DNA from: Psoroptes ovis
Lineage: Eukaryota; Arthropoda; Arachnida; Sarcoptiformes; Psoroptidae
Assembly (NCBI GenBank): GCA_002943765.1
Contig: PQWQ01000006.1
Coordinates: forward strand, 2,356,001 to 2,420,000
Direction: 5' to 3'
Length of the DNA stretch: 64,000 bases
Below are positions 12,968-26,000 of this stretch, piece after piece. Below the pieces are notes generated by a model that had not been told where the DNA came from, did no database searches, and saw only the letters and a program-made list of their open reading frames with translations. A program made the position numbers and the translations under genes. Position 1 is the first letter of the stretch, and each line of letters begins with the position of its first letter.

Positions 12968-13272
12968 ATGGAGTGAATTCAATGGGCGAAACTAAACGTC
13001 AACGTACATCATATACAAGATATCAAACATTAGAATTGGAAAAAGAATTTCATTTTAATCGTTACCTAACACGTAGACGACGTATCGAAATTGCACATTC
13101 ATTATGTTTAAGTGAGCGGCAAATAAAAATTTGGTTTCAAAATCGCCGAATGAAATGGAAAAAAGAACACAAAATGCAAAGTGTTATACCGCCACAATTA
13201 CCTCAAATGCTTGGTCCAATTGATCATCATTTACATCATCATTTACATGGTGAAACAAAGGTAACGATTTGA
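12968..13272 (+). CDS. Scr: Sex combs reduced, homeobox exon 2
   Basis: Second coding exon, carrying the Scr homeodomain at residues 325-384 (bases 12991-13170). It begins TKRQRTSYTRYQ and contains the recognition helix KIWFQNRRMKWKK; the residues after it, EHKM, are typical of Scr. With the acceptor at 12967/12968 the YPWM-homeodomain linker is RKVHVGQNGVNSMGE, 15 residues as in Drosophila Scr. This keeps His at -12 and Arg3, the pair shown in fly Scr to read minor-groove shape. A second AG at 12972-12973 in the same frame would shorten the linker by two residues. The C-terminal tail (385-417) is short, His-rich and ends KVTI. AAG|GTAACG at 13258-13266 is a possible donor, so an alternative C-terminus is conceivable. 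The protein is a nuclear sequence-specific transcription factor. Confidence 0.96.
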
Positions 13273-15900
13273 TTATAACAATTTAAAATTCATCCAGATG
13301 GACTAATTAATATTCATCCATTTATTTTCACGTAGATATTTTCGGCTTTAAATTGATTGAAATGATTCAGAGATGATAATTTTCCTTACAAACACAATTG
13401 AAAAATCAATCTTAATCGTAATAACCACCCATCTCATCTCATCATTTTGATTGTTCAAGTTGTTTAGGGTTAATATTTTACCTGCAAAAAAACTGAAAAA
13501 TTAATTTTGACCGGGAAAATTTCAATTAATCGAAAAGAAATGCAAAATATTATCACACACGTGTTATCAATTCATCAAACATATATTGATATATTCAAAC
13601 AATAATAAGTTATGATCAATATGATTTTAATTTGCAATATCATTTTTTAACTTTAATTCAAACTTCAAATACAAAAATGACAATATGATAATAATTCTAA
13701 TCGTCTTCAAATACGATTAATTGTCATCATCATTCTTAATCCTGAATGGTAAGACGAAATCCTTCAGAAATATCGGAGTTAATTCCTAATTTTGTCTATT
13801 TTTTCTCAAATAACAGATGATGATTGTAACTATCAAAAATACCAGTAAACTAATCAAACATTATCACATTATTATTCTTGGTTTATTCAAAAACAGCAAC
13901 TTGATGTATAAAAAACAGAAACAAAACTATTTATTCATCTTCGATAATAATAATCCTAATCATATTATTCGCAAATCATCAAATATTTCTAGCCAATCTG
14001 ATTTGTAATTTCTTCTTTTTTTTCTTTCGTGGACGAATGATACAATTGACACGATTAATTCATATATTCAAATAACTCGTTCGATATAATTGATCAAAAT
14101 ACAATTATAATATACAATACAATGGTTGAAATCACAGATAATTAACTATTTTTCATCTCGCAATTATTCATCCATTCATCTATTCATCAAATCAAATTCA
14201 TCAGAAATCATCAACGATTCATCATCACAAATCAATCAATCAATCGATCATCAATTTTTCGTTATCATTTTCAATTTTAATTTTAATTTTTTCTCATTAA
14301 TTTCAATTCAATTTTTTTTTCATTTTTCGTATTTTACAAATATAAATATAAATTTTGAAATATATTCAGAAATGTATTACAAATTCTCTTTTTTTTTCAA
14401 TTTTTGATTTAAACTTTTGAGACTGAATATATGATATGATTACTATTATTACAAATCGCTTCATTGAACAGAAATACCATTTTTTTCTTGTCTCAAATTC
14501 ATATTTAAAATTCTATCAGATTATAGTCATATCACCATAAACACATTGAAAATCGACAAATTTCAATTTTTCTTATTGGAAATACACTTGTGGATTATAG
14601 GCAAATACACACAAATAACATTCACACTACAAAAGACAAACTGAACGCAAATTTGAAACAAAAATACTAATACAATTATTATAACTACACACAATTATAA
14701 ATGAATTAAAATTTGATAAGTTAGTTTTCGATAATAATAATAATCGCATATTTCATTGAAAATAAATAAAAAAAATAAGAATAATGATAATAAATATATT
14801 ATAATTGATAAAAAAAAGATGTCATTTGGAAAACATAAATAATTTCAATTAAAATCATGACAATTTTTGACCATTTTGAAATTTGATAATCGAAAGTTTT
14901 TCGCTGAAAAATTAATGGGAAAATTATCAGTTGATAATTTAATTTTAATGGGAATTTTGATGAATTAATTAATGAATAAATCAATGATTAAATACGATAA
15001 ATTGGACGGAAATGGGATAATAAATTGACGCAACACTGATAATAAATCATTTATAGATTTGAATCATCAAAATTCATTGAATATTGATGGGAATCTTTCG
15101 ATATTTTATTTAATAATGGTGATTTAATTAAACAGAGAAGAAACAAAATGAAGATTGTAATTAATAATAGTGATAATAATGCAATGAATAATAATCATAT
15201 TTCAATGGTGATCGATGATTAACGATTAATCGACCACACTGTATTTATATGTGATTTGAAATCATGAGATTGACAAATGCTATGACTAATTACTAATTTG
15301 TCTGCTAATTAATGGGCAATCAACAAATCGACAGAAATTTTGTCAAAATAAAATGTAAATCAATTTCAAATGCAAAGTCATCGCAAATGACGTTGAGATA
15401 TTCGTTTCTCAAAATCTTAAAACATCAAGAGTCAAAATATCGATCACTAGTCGTTGGTCGATTTAACAATGATTCCGCAATAATTATCCCGGATTTGCTA
15501 TTGAAAAATTTTAGAATCACAAACTATAGATGGAGTATGAAATTCAAATTTTTTCGTTAAAAATAAAATACGCCTGGATGCTATTTAATCATGAAAACAT
15601 TGAATCCACCACAAAAAATTAAATAATAGAAAATGCTCTTGATCAAGCCATCAATTATTGCGCATGCATTTGCCTTTGGCCTTAACATGCCTAAAATAGT
15701 TTGCTCAATGTGTTTTTGCCTATGAATGATGAATGATGATTTGCAATGAACTAAATGAAAATAAATGAAAAAATAGGAGGGAGGCAGATAGCAACCAAGC
15801 GAATGCGCGCATGGTTTCTGTCAATACTCAAAGAAAACATGATACCACCAACAACAACACTGACAATAAACTGAAAATCATTTATGGCCATTTTTTTCGT
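13273..15900. other. Scr 3' flank
   Basis: Very AT-rich DNA that should include the Scr 3' UTR. The first clear AATAAA on the + strand downstream of the stop is at 14761-14766, within AATAAATAAA, which would make a 3' UTR of about 1.5 kb. That poly(A) assignment is weak because such hexamers are common in this composition. Short open frames here lack protein-like composition. A less AT-rich patch with GCGCATGC and GCGCGC lies at about 15658-15815, just before the candidate spliced transcript. Confidence 0.4.
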
Positions 15901-15987
15901 TGTTGTTTTCATTATTTAAAATGTGATTTCAAATGGATAAATTGACCATAAAAACTTTACAACAATCGGAAGCAATGTGAAATCCAG

Positions 15988-16555
15988 GTAAGTAACATAT
16001 CAAAATTTCAACCAAATTCAATTTATTAACTATGAAAAATTATTAATTGTTATAGGCCAGTAACAACAACAGCTACGAATATTATTTTCAGAAATCTTCA
16101 GCGAGCTTTCACTGATTAAGAACAAGAGATTTCAAGTGTAAACAATGACATATCGAAGACCCCATGACGTTTGACCATTGTTTGTAAATTAAATTATCAA
16201 AAATAAGTCCAAAATCTTCAATACCAGAAATATTACAAAACAAAAGATCATTTTTCATTTTTTTTCTGGCATCGAAATACCTTTGAAAATTTCATAAAAC
16301 TTAACCCTTAAAACTCGAGCGCTGAGCAGAGCTCACCATAAGATGTAATACAGCAACTCGATAGGCACCTCTCAGTCACTATTTTAACATGAGTGTCAAA
16401 AATTGTCGAGCTGCTGGCTCGCTTGCGCTGTAAATGCCTCGAGTTCTAAGGGTTAATACATTCACATATGCAGAAGTAATATGGAAAATCTTTGAAAGGT
16501 AAGCCAAGTGTGTGGTCATTTCATAAAATAATTTATAATTTTTCATTTTTTTCAG
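15988..16555 (+). ncRNA. Candidate spliced non-coding transcript (two mini-introns)
   Basis: Two intron-like segments lie on the same strand. The first is 15988-16055 (68 bp): AATCCAG|GTAAGT to TTGTTATAG|GCC, with a TTAAC/ATTAAT branch-like sequence. The second is 16499-16555 (57 bp): TTTGAAAG|GTAAGCC to a pyrimidine run ending TTTTTTTCAG|TTAATC. The exon between them would be 443 bp and contains the mobile element at 16301-16456. All frames in the flanking exons close quickly, so it looks non-coding. The size compares well with the 116 bp Dfd intron. Transcript ends are unknown; the span given covers only the two introns and the exon between them. No expression evidence is available from sequence. 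Confidence 0.3.
16301..16456 (+). mobile_element. MITE with TTAA-CCC...GGG-TTAA ends, copy 1
   Basis: A 156 bp unit runs from TTAACCCTTAAAACTCGAG to CTCGAGTTCTAAGGGTTAA, so the ends are imperfect inverted repeats. TTAA at both edges and CCC...GGG termini match the pattern of piggyBac-type elements (TTAA target duplication). It is clearly richer in GC than the surrounding DNA. A second, diverged copy lies inverted at 59380-59533 and shares almost the whole interior, including GCTGGCTCGCTTGC and TGTAAATGCCTCGAG. It has no coding capacity. The superfamily is inferred from the ends only. Confidence 0.7.
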
Positions 16556-17143
16556 TTAATCTTATCATAACTTTAGGTCAATATGTCATCAATAAACTTG
16601 TTTCAAGACTAGAAAATCTCTTAATCAAAGATTTACCAGGTTGAATCGAATCATCAGGACAACAGTGTATAAGCACTTTGTTTTGCTTCAATTTTGAGGG
16701 TACTATTGGACACCAAATTCGCAAGGATTCCTTTGTGTTTTGCCTTCATTTTTCGCTTATCAAATTCATTGATTTGCAACAAATTGAACGATCGAAATCT
16801 GCAAACAAAAAATTAATATGAAATTCAAATTTTTCGCTTCAAAATTCTATGAATTTCATCAATTCCAGAATTTTCAACAGAGCATCCATAGAAAAATGTC
16901 AAAAGGTGCGAATGTGTTTTTATTTTGGTGAGCATTCAAAAGCAAATGTTCTATGTAAATTTTTTACAAAAGCAAAAACTAATTTCCATATTTGTTATTT
17001 CGATAATGATCGAACAAAGAAAAAACATTGCAAAACGATTCCCTTTTACACAGAAAGATCAAAGATTCATAACATTTTCATGCCTCGTTCGTTCGCTTGT
17101 ATATCGAATGGAATGATCTCAGAATGATCTGATTGAATAAGGA

Positions 17144-17350
17144 ATGAATCAATCGGAAAAATATGCGGAGATGCAAGATGCAAAACATGATTATTTTCAT
17201 AGCGTTTCCAAGCACAATCAAATGCAATCATATGTGTGTATGGCGTCGGCGTTCAAAGGGATTGTAGATGTTAAAAAATTAAATGCAGCAGATGCTGCTC
17301 TGAAAATGTGGAAACAAAGTTTTTTCAATGAATTTAATTATTTTCTTTGA
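17144..17350 (+). other. Small open frame of 68 codons, uncertain
   Basis: ATG-initiated frame with a mixed, soluble-protein-like composition, including DVKKLNAADAALKMWKQSF, unlike the Phe/Ile/Asn-rich chance frames elsewhere in the window. No splice context, promoter or family match was recognised. It may be chance. Confidence 0.15.
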
Positions 17351-18497
17351 TCTTTAAAGCTTTGAATGGATTTTTACTCTGAAGATCTTCAGAAAAATCG
17401 AAAAGAAAATGAATGAATCAAGAAAACGGCTCAAGATGAATGATTAATTTTTCTTTTGAAGAATGATGTTGTTTGGCATTCATCTCTGTTCGACCGTGTA
17501 TGGAATGATAAATAAGATGATGATGATTGAAAAATGGAAAATTGTAATTTATTGTAAAGAAATTAATCTATTTTAAAGCATCTTCGAGTATGTTTTTGGT
17601 TTATGGCTGCTTCTAGCAGCTTGGCATAGCTTATCTTAGCTTTTTCTGTCTTAATCTCGTGTATTATAATTAAAAAATGAAGATTATGCAATTCGAGATT
17701 TTTGATTTCAAAGGAGTTCACACTTTATGGACGAATGCAAACAAAGTATCAATTAAAAAACACTTTTCCAAACATACAAACTCAATACATTGGTTCGGAT
17801 CATTCGGGATACGGTTCGATTATTTTTGCATTTTTTCATCTTGAGGCTCATAATAATTCATTTATCCATTTTTAAGAGATTTATCCGATTAATGTTTCAT
17901 TGAAAACTGAAGCTTCTGTGTGCTTAGTTGTATGTTTTGCTGTGGCTGTCGCCCTGGTCGTTGTTGGCGTTGGATGCTAAATTCTTATTCTTCATTGATC
18001 TCTGCATGTTTCCCCGTAAATGATAATCTAAGCGATTTCATTTGATAAAATGTGGAGGAATTTGAACAAAAACTAAATTTAAACAAAAATTATGCCCGTT
18101 TCATAGCCAAAATCAAAAACTAACAAACGAATCTGACATATAATCTTGATAATCACGAATTTATTTATTTTCATTTTCTAATTTTTTTAGCCTGAAAATG
18201 TGTTTGTGTATGCGAAAAATGCTGATAATCACATCTAATTCTGTGTGTTTGTGCACAGAGAAAAATGAATGAAAACACAAAAATGAAAGATGAAAAATGA
18301 TATCTTTCTGTGTACATTTGGAATGATTTGAAGTAACATTTGAAATATGAAAATGTGAAAACTCAAACTTTTTCTAATTTCATTCCTCTTTGCCTGAAAT
18401 TAAAGTGAAAGAAAAACTAATATCCCAAATTCCATAAGCAAAATCAAATTAAAGAAAGGTTATGGATCATGTTGATGAGGATCATGCATGTATCAGG

Positions 18498-18605
18498 GTA
18501 AGCTCATCGAATCCTAAAGCTTATTCATCCAAAGCCCGTGAAATAAAGAAACCATTCAATAAGCCAATAAGCTAAAAATAAATCAATTAAATAATTTATT
18601 TTTAG
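18498..18605 (+). other. Intron-like segment
   Basis: TATCAGG|GTAAGC at the left and ATTTATTTTTAG|TTTAAA at the right, 108 bp apart, close to the size of the Dfd intron. It could belong to the same + strand non-coding transcript proposed at 16 kb. Flanking sequence has no long open frame. Chance occurrence is quite possible. Confidence 0.2.
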
Positions 18606-21600
18606 TTTAAATTTGACTTTTGACCAATTGAACGAACTGATTTTATACCAATGACAAATGTGAATACCCGTGAATGTATTGAGCGAATAGCACTTGTTTT
18701 TATCATCTTCGTAAATAATAAATACAGGAAATCACACAAAATTATTCGGAAACAATTTCACGATTTATTATTAGTAATATTATTTCTTCAATTATTTGTT
18801 TTTCTTACTTTTATTTAGCCTTTGAAAAATTTAAAAATACATCAATATCAATGATGATTGATTGCAGAAATTTCTGGTTTTATGTCTATTTTTCGCCTAT
18901 TTTTTTTTCAAAAAAGAATTCAAGTTTTTATTGGGTCGGCCCTTGATACATTTTATTCATTATCATCACATATTATACGCATGCTGAATGACAAAATTAG
19001 AAAAGAAAACATTGAAAATGAAAATCAAATAAAAATAAGTTCAATTCAATAATGGGAATATTTTTCGTATTTTTTCTTTTTCATTTTAATATTTGTTTGA
19101 CATTTGAGAGGTTTGTGGAGAGCTCAGGAGTGTTGATGCTGCTTGTAGCATACGGGTGTATGTGTGCCTTAGTATTTGTACATTGATCACATTCATTTAT
19201 TGATTCGTATTCATCAACACAAAATTTCGTATCAAACGCAAATGGGTTTTCAGTGAAATTGAAGAATTTCAATTTAAATTTATGGACTTTTTCAGGAATT
19301 CTGAAATTCTTGATTTCGTGGAATTCCTCGATTCGTGGATTGCAAAAATTATTTCAATTAGATAAAGAATGATTCAGGGAATATTTTCGAAGAGCATCTT
19401 GGCATCTTATGAACACGTTTCAACTGCATCGTTGCATTTTATTGAAAAAATAGATTTCATTTCCATTATTTCGTGCTAAGAATATTAAAAAAATAAGATG
19501 GTGCACCATTAATTCTACAATCGATTGATCTTGTGTGTGTGCGATATATTTTATTCGATATTTTCATTTTTTTCCATCTACCATCTCTCTCATTCTCTGG
19601 AAACATTACCAGCTTTCGAGTAGCTGCATATATTCGCAACAGCAACAGCAGCAACACAATGTTTCCAATAGAACAACATTTGGTGAATCTAAAAAATGAA
19701 ATAATAATAAAAAATGATCGATTTTCTCGATGGAAACATTTTGCATTTCTTCTTCTTCATTCATTTATACATACGAACATTTTGAACGTTCATTCATTTC
19801 GATTCGTTGATTCATTATTTTAAATTTTCATTTTTGCTGTGAATAAATAAATGAATCTACGAATCAACGAATGAATGAAAAATGTTTGAAATAAAAAAAT
19901 GTTTGAAAATGTTCATTTTTCAATCCTGTTTTCATATATTTTATTTATTTATTTTTGCATTTTTTTCCCAAATAATATATGGATGAATATATGTGAATTC
20001 ACCAGAGATAGAAAGGAATTTATGTGTAAAAATGAATTTGGATAGAAAAAAACATCGAAAACGAAACAGAAGATGAAGATAAATTTTGAAATGGATTTTT
20101 TATTCTATTTTTGCTGTCATACACTTAGAATTCGTGGAAAATGATCGTTGAGAATATTAACTTGGAATATTCGTGAATTATGAAAGAAAGATTGATCAAT
20201 CTTTGATTTTTCAGTTGCTGAAGAAGTAAATTTGAGTGTTTCAATGGTGTTTGACTCAAGAAATTGCTTTGGAAAATAATCAGAATCAAATCATCAAAAA
20301 TTTTTTCATGAATATGAACATTCAGAATCTGAAGCATTACAGATGAATCCTTTAAATCATTGGAGGGAAAAAATCATTGAGAGCAGAAATCGTTCGGGGG
20401 TAAAATTATCAGAAAATAGCCATAAAATTAAAGAGAAGAAAATCTTAGAAAACCAAACTCTGGAAAAGTTTGCATTTCTCTTGGTGCGTGCTACAAAGAA
20501 TCATAAATTGTACAAAATGCGAAGCTTTTTTCTTGGCAAAACTTTGAATTTAGAAAAATAAACAAACAAATTCAAAGATTCTTACTTGTATTGGGTTTGG
20601 TCGTATTCGAATCTAGACAAAGAATTATATCAAAAAGAAATAGTAAATGAAAATAAATTAATCAATCGATTCAAACATCGAATATCGAGATGTTTAGAAA
20701 CATACACACAGCAAGTTTCTGATCACTTTCTAAGCATTAAAAGGAGCTGAAATGATTGTTTCTTCAAATACAGAAACACATTTTATAAGATAAGAAAATT
20801 TATCAGAAAAACTATTAATAATTCTGTAAACTTTTCTCTTGCCAAACAAAAAAGTAATTCATCTTTTGCTAGCTTGGAGTGAAAAAAGCTCAAAATGTTT
20901 GATGTTGTTGTAAACGATAACGACCAAATATAACAAAACAAAACAAACTAATGAAACAACAACGGCCATCAATGTGTTTGTATTGTAAGGTAAGGCGTCA
21001 AAAAGCGAACAAATTGGCCAAAGCGAAAAAACATCTTCGTGAGACAAAATAGACACAATGAAACCCGTTCCGTTCAGAACATCTTGCTAACAATTTATTT
21101 CAATCAGCAATGTTTGTGTGAAGGCGTCAATGATAACAACAACAACGACGATATTCATTAAACATTTTTGGTAATTTTTCATGAATTTCATTAATTCCTA
21201 GTAGTTGGAATGGCATTCTTTGCTTATCAGACACAGAAATCTAATAATTCAAAACAACACAATGCAGAACAAAAATTTAATTTCAAAACAATCAGAAAAC
21301 TGAATCAAATCAGTTTGATGTGTGGTCCAAACTTTTATTTTGATTTTTGACTGTACTTTTTTGCTTGAAATAATAATTACACAGAAATCAAAACATTGTA
21401 CAAACAATGTGTCTAAATAAAATTTCGTAAATCAAAAATATTTGAAATAATTAGCTTTTTTGATTCAAAAAATTAATTTCTTAAGTTTTTTGTATTCCAC
21501 TTTCAAAGGCATGTGTCAAAAATCATTTGAATTGTTTACATTTTCAAGTTTATTTGGTTATTTTGTCTGATCGTTTCAAGTTAAAACTCGAAAATCATGG

Positions 21601-23066
21601 AAAAATTGCGTTTTTCTCGCTGGTTTGGTTCACATTTCAGCCAAAAATTGTCAGATTTTTTGATATTTTATTGTATAAATATTTATATTGCATCCAAAGA
21701 AAAAATAAAAGGAAAAATAAGTGGGAAAATAAATAAATAATTGGCACTCATAAAATAAAATATACACAATGGCCCCAAAACGAGGAGAAATAATAATGAA
21801 AATAAACAATAATAACAATAACAACAATATCGCAATTCAATTTTTATTTATAAATTCAATATAATTCTCATTGATCATCGTATTGTTTTCATTTTTCGAA
21901 ATCGAATAAGCTTCATTGGTTCAAATATGTGTGTATAGAGAAATGATAATGAATGAATGAAAGGAATGACTGGAATGAACGGAATCAATGAAAATCGATG
22001 ATGTTTATGTGTTCTTATATATGAAACGTACACAAGCACAAATTATACAGACACAAATACGAGAATTCATGAAAGAATTTTGATTCGAAATGAAATTATT
22101 CTTCATATGAAATCATTAGTGTTGGTCTATGGGCTGCTTGAAGGGCTGCTTTTGCCCATGCATTCAGTATTCGAAATACTCGAATTTATTCAGGTCTCAC
22201 AAATTTTTGTGTTCGGTGTAAATGTTTGTTTACACCAAGATACCAGCACGGGAGAAAGCAAAAGTACATCGTTTTGAATGAGAATAATAAATTACATTTT
22301 TTCTGCAATTTTTTGCCATTTCTCTCGCTCTAAGTGAACCATTCATTATAAGAAATTGTGTGTTCATAAATGAGTGAATATAGATGTTGAAGAACGGTAT
22401 TCAAAATGATTCGTATTTGTTTGCTTGTGTTTATCCGTGTATACGTTTTCTGTCATAAAGACTTGGAATTCGGAATTTTCTTCTCAGTTTTTTCATTTTG
22501 TAAATTTCGAAATTCGCAAAGAATTTTAATCAATGAAATGTGTTGCAATTTCAGAATCTCATAAATGAAATTCCGAATTTGAAATTCTGAATTTCCTTCT
22601 TGCTTAGAATGAATAAATATTTCAAAAGAATTTTTCTGCAGTTCTTATCATTCAAAAGCATCACTTGAAGATACGCACGTTTTCAATTCCTTGACACAAT
22701 AATACGATCAACTATTTCAATTCTTCATTTTCTTGAATTCTCCATAAGCCAAAGATTATTTGTACGCTGGACACCCTGTGATACCTAGATTCGTTGATTG
22801 TATTTGTATCACATATTTGTTCAAACAAAACACAATAAATCAATGTTTAGACATATGAATACCTACGAAAATATTGAACAAAATACATTTTCAAAACAGA
22901 AAAACGAGAAGCACACAAATAGGCACAGTAAATTGTAGCTCAATATATTTTGACAAATATTTGAGAATAACACTGACACATGAACACATATGAAAAAAAT
23001 GCAGAAATCGTAACTCTCAAACGACTTGAACATTTGCTGTCGAACAACCAACAGCCAACCAATATA

Positions 23067-23090
23067 TTTCAATGTGAAATCACATTGAAA
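23067..23090. repeat. 24-base palindrome
   Basis: TTTCAATGTGA and TCACATTGAAA are perfect 11-base inverted repeats separated by AA. This is longer than expected by chance at a given place and could be a dimeric binding site. Confidence 0.4.
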
Positions 23091-26000
23091 ATATACCACC
23101 TTTTTCGTTAACATTTTGTCTTCATAAACCAATGTTTGTATTTCTGCACATGTATTTATCCATTTATTCATTAAATATAAACACACATTCAATAAACCAT
23201 TGAAAACATTGAACATTCATGTGTTATTTATTCGTTGTTCTTCTCTCCATCTATTTCGTTCTCTTTTTTGCACTCAATCATTAATATATATCATCTGTCT
23301 ATCTATCTACACACACAGTCATGCACACATGTATAACCTCATACAAAAACTATTGGCTCTACTCTATACTCTATGCCTTTGACTCGTTTTGGAGTCTATA
23401 CATCCACCAAATACACATCCACATACCAATTCAAGCAGCTAAAATATTTTTTGATTTTGATCATGTGCGACAAAATCTCATTGGATTTACTTTGAAAGAT
23501 GATGATGAAGAAAAATCGAAATAAATTTTCTGCTTCTCTTGTTTTTATCGTTTTGCTGGATTCCTCTCTCTGAAAGATATCCATTCATTCATTTCAATCA
23601 TTGAATCATTTGATTCATTCACGTACATCTAAACATTTATAAACACATACAAAGACACGGCGGGATTCTTCATTTGAAACAATTCTTCGTTTGAACAATT
23701 TTTGAAAATTGAATGAAACATCATTTTTTTCATTTCAATGTTTTGTCTGTTTGTTTGTGTTTAATTAAAAAAATTTTTAATTATTTTTTGATTGTGTCCA
23801 TCGAATTTGTCTGAGAAATAATTCAATTCAAATTCATATATGAATTTGAATTATCCATCAATAAATATGAATATGAATGAATCAACAGCAACAACAGCAA
23901 ATATGTTGTCCATAATATTTTTATCATTAATCAATGATGATAGTATTTTTCCGATTAATTTGTGCATCAAGTTCAACATTCATGAACCACCTTGAATATT
24001 TTATTTAGTTTTTTCTGGTGATGTTGTGGTTCATGTATGATTGTGTGCTTCTCTTTGTATACAAGTCTGCTGATTGTCAAATTTAAAATCATCAGCCGAT
24101 GGAATACATTATTTTAACGAGGTAAGTGGAAACAACATAAGATTTTTTTTTGATTTGTTTTAATTTAATTGAAAAAAATCTGAATTTCTACTATTTGTTA
24201 TGACAAAATTAAGCCAAAAAATGATTTAAAATATGACAATTCTAAACTCGAATATAAAATATGCACCCGAAATCATTGACAGAATCTGAATTAGAGCAAC
24301 TTATCTGAGAAGAATTTGAAGTGGAGAATTAATGAATGAAGGAAAATCAGATTCAATCATTAATCCAAATGTGAATTATGTAATGATATTTAATGGCTTT
24401 TTCTAGTTATTGTCTATTTTTTCAACTATTTTTTCTGATTCATCATTCATTCATTCATTTATTGGAAAAATAAGCAAAAATACAAAACAAAGACATGATA
24501 CAAATATAAATAATAATAATAATAGAAATGTGATATAGCCAATATAATAATGACTGACCATAATAATATAATATGACAAATTAATTGAATTCTAAACCAA
24601 CAAACAAACACAAACATTCTGAAAAATGAAAGCAAAATCCAAAAATAATTGTCATTATCACCATTTGTGTCGGTTCGTTTGTTTTATTTGTTTTATGCCA
24701 TCATATTTATGCGATATTCGTGTGGAATTTTTTAGACGTTTCGAAACACGAATTTTTTTCGGTTGCGGACTCGAGAAAACATTTACAACAAATTCTATTC
24801 GGATAGTCATTAAAATATTGATGGAAAATGGATAGAATCCGGTCAAATTTCTTGTTCCGGTTTCACATTTCTTTTCAATTGTCACTTTCAATAATAATAT
24901 TATTAAGCCGAATGAATCCAAAAGTTAATGGTAATAATTTTTGACAATTGTTGTTGTAAAATGATGAAAATGAAGATGGAAAAATATCGAAGAATTTTTT
25001 CATTATCATCACCACATTTAATGGTCATTGATGTTGTTTTCAATGTTTCGATGTTTCTAAGAAATGAGTGTATTAAGTGCAGTTATTATCATTATCATTT
25101 ATGTTTTCAAAGTTTTCAAAGTAAAATTTTCATTTTACGCTATGATGATCATACATTCACATGATACAGATGCATAGAGATACGGTAAAGAATCGACTGT
25201 TCATCATTTAGGTTCGTCGTCATGATCATCGCTGATGATGATCATCATTGAAGAATTTGGATTCAGGAGTAATTTTTTTTCAAAGTTATTTTCCAAGATA
25301 ATTTTATCATGGTTTCAAAAATGAAATGTTTTTGTTTTCTCCTCTTGCTTTTGGTGCCATTTGATCATTGTTTTCCGGTTTAATGATTGTTGGAATCTAC
25401 AATAATGATGATGACGATTGTCAATACAATGATCCAAAGTTTTTAGCGAAAAAAAACAAAAACTTTAAATGATTATTTTTATGGTCATTGCTGGTGATGA
25501 TAATGATGATGATGATCCAATTCATTCAAATAATGGCAATAAAACTGAAAATTTCGCGATTGATTCTGTTTAGAATGGTTTCTTTGCCCAGAAAAAATTC
25601 CAAGAATTTTATTGAAACAAAACGAATTCAAAGGGTTAAACCATTTTTGAATTTTTTAAAAATTTTTAATTGTTTTTCTTGCCTTTTTCCTAATTTTTCT
25701 CCGAGAATTTTTCCGAAATTCCTCCTCAAAATTTGGGGGATATTGAATCGTGAGTTCACAACATGAAATAAAAATAAAGATTTGAATGATTCTATTCTCG
25801 AAGAAAAATAAAATAAAATAAAAACCAAAAAAGAATCATTTATTTGATTTCAAATGATTCATAAATTATTCTCATATTATTTTTCTAAATATTCTTGATC
25901 ATCATTCATTAATTTTTTTTTATTTTCATTTTACCCGAAGAAATAGGAGTAGAAATTTCTTGAAGTTTCTGGTAATTTTTGCTCATTTTTTTCTTTGCTC

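Noticed and set aside
24117..24127. ACGAG|GTAAGTGG donor-like site
   Set aside because: Good donor, but I found no convincing nearby acceptor or exon to pair with it.
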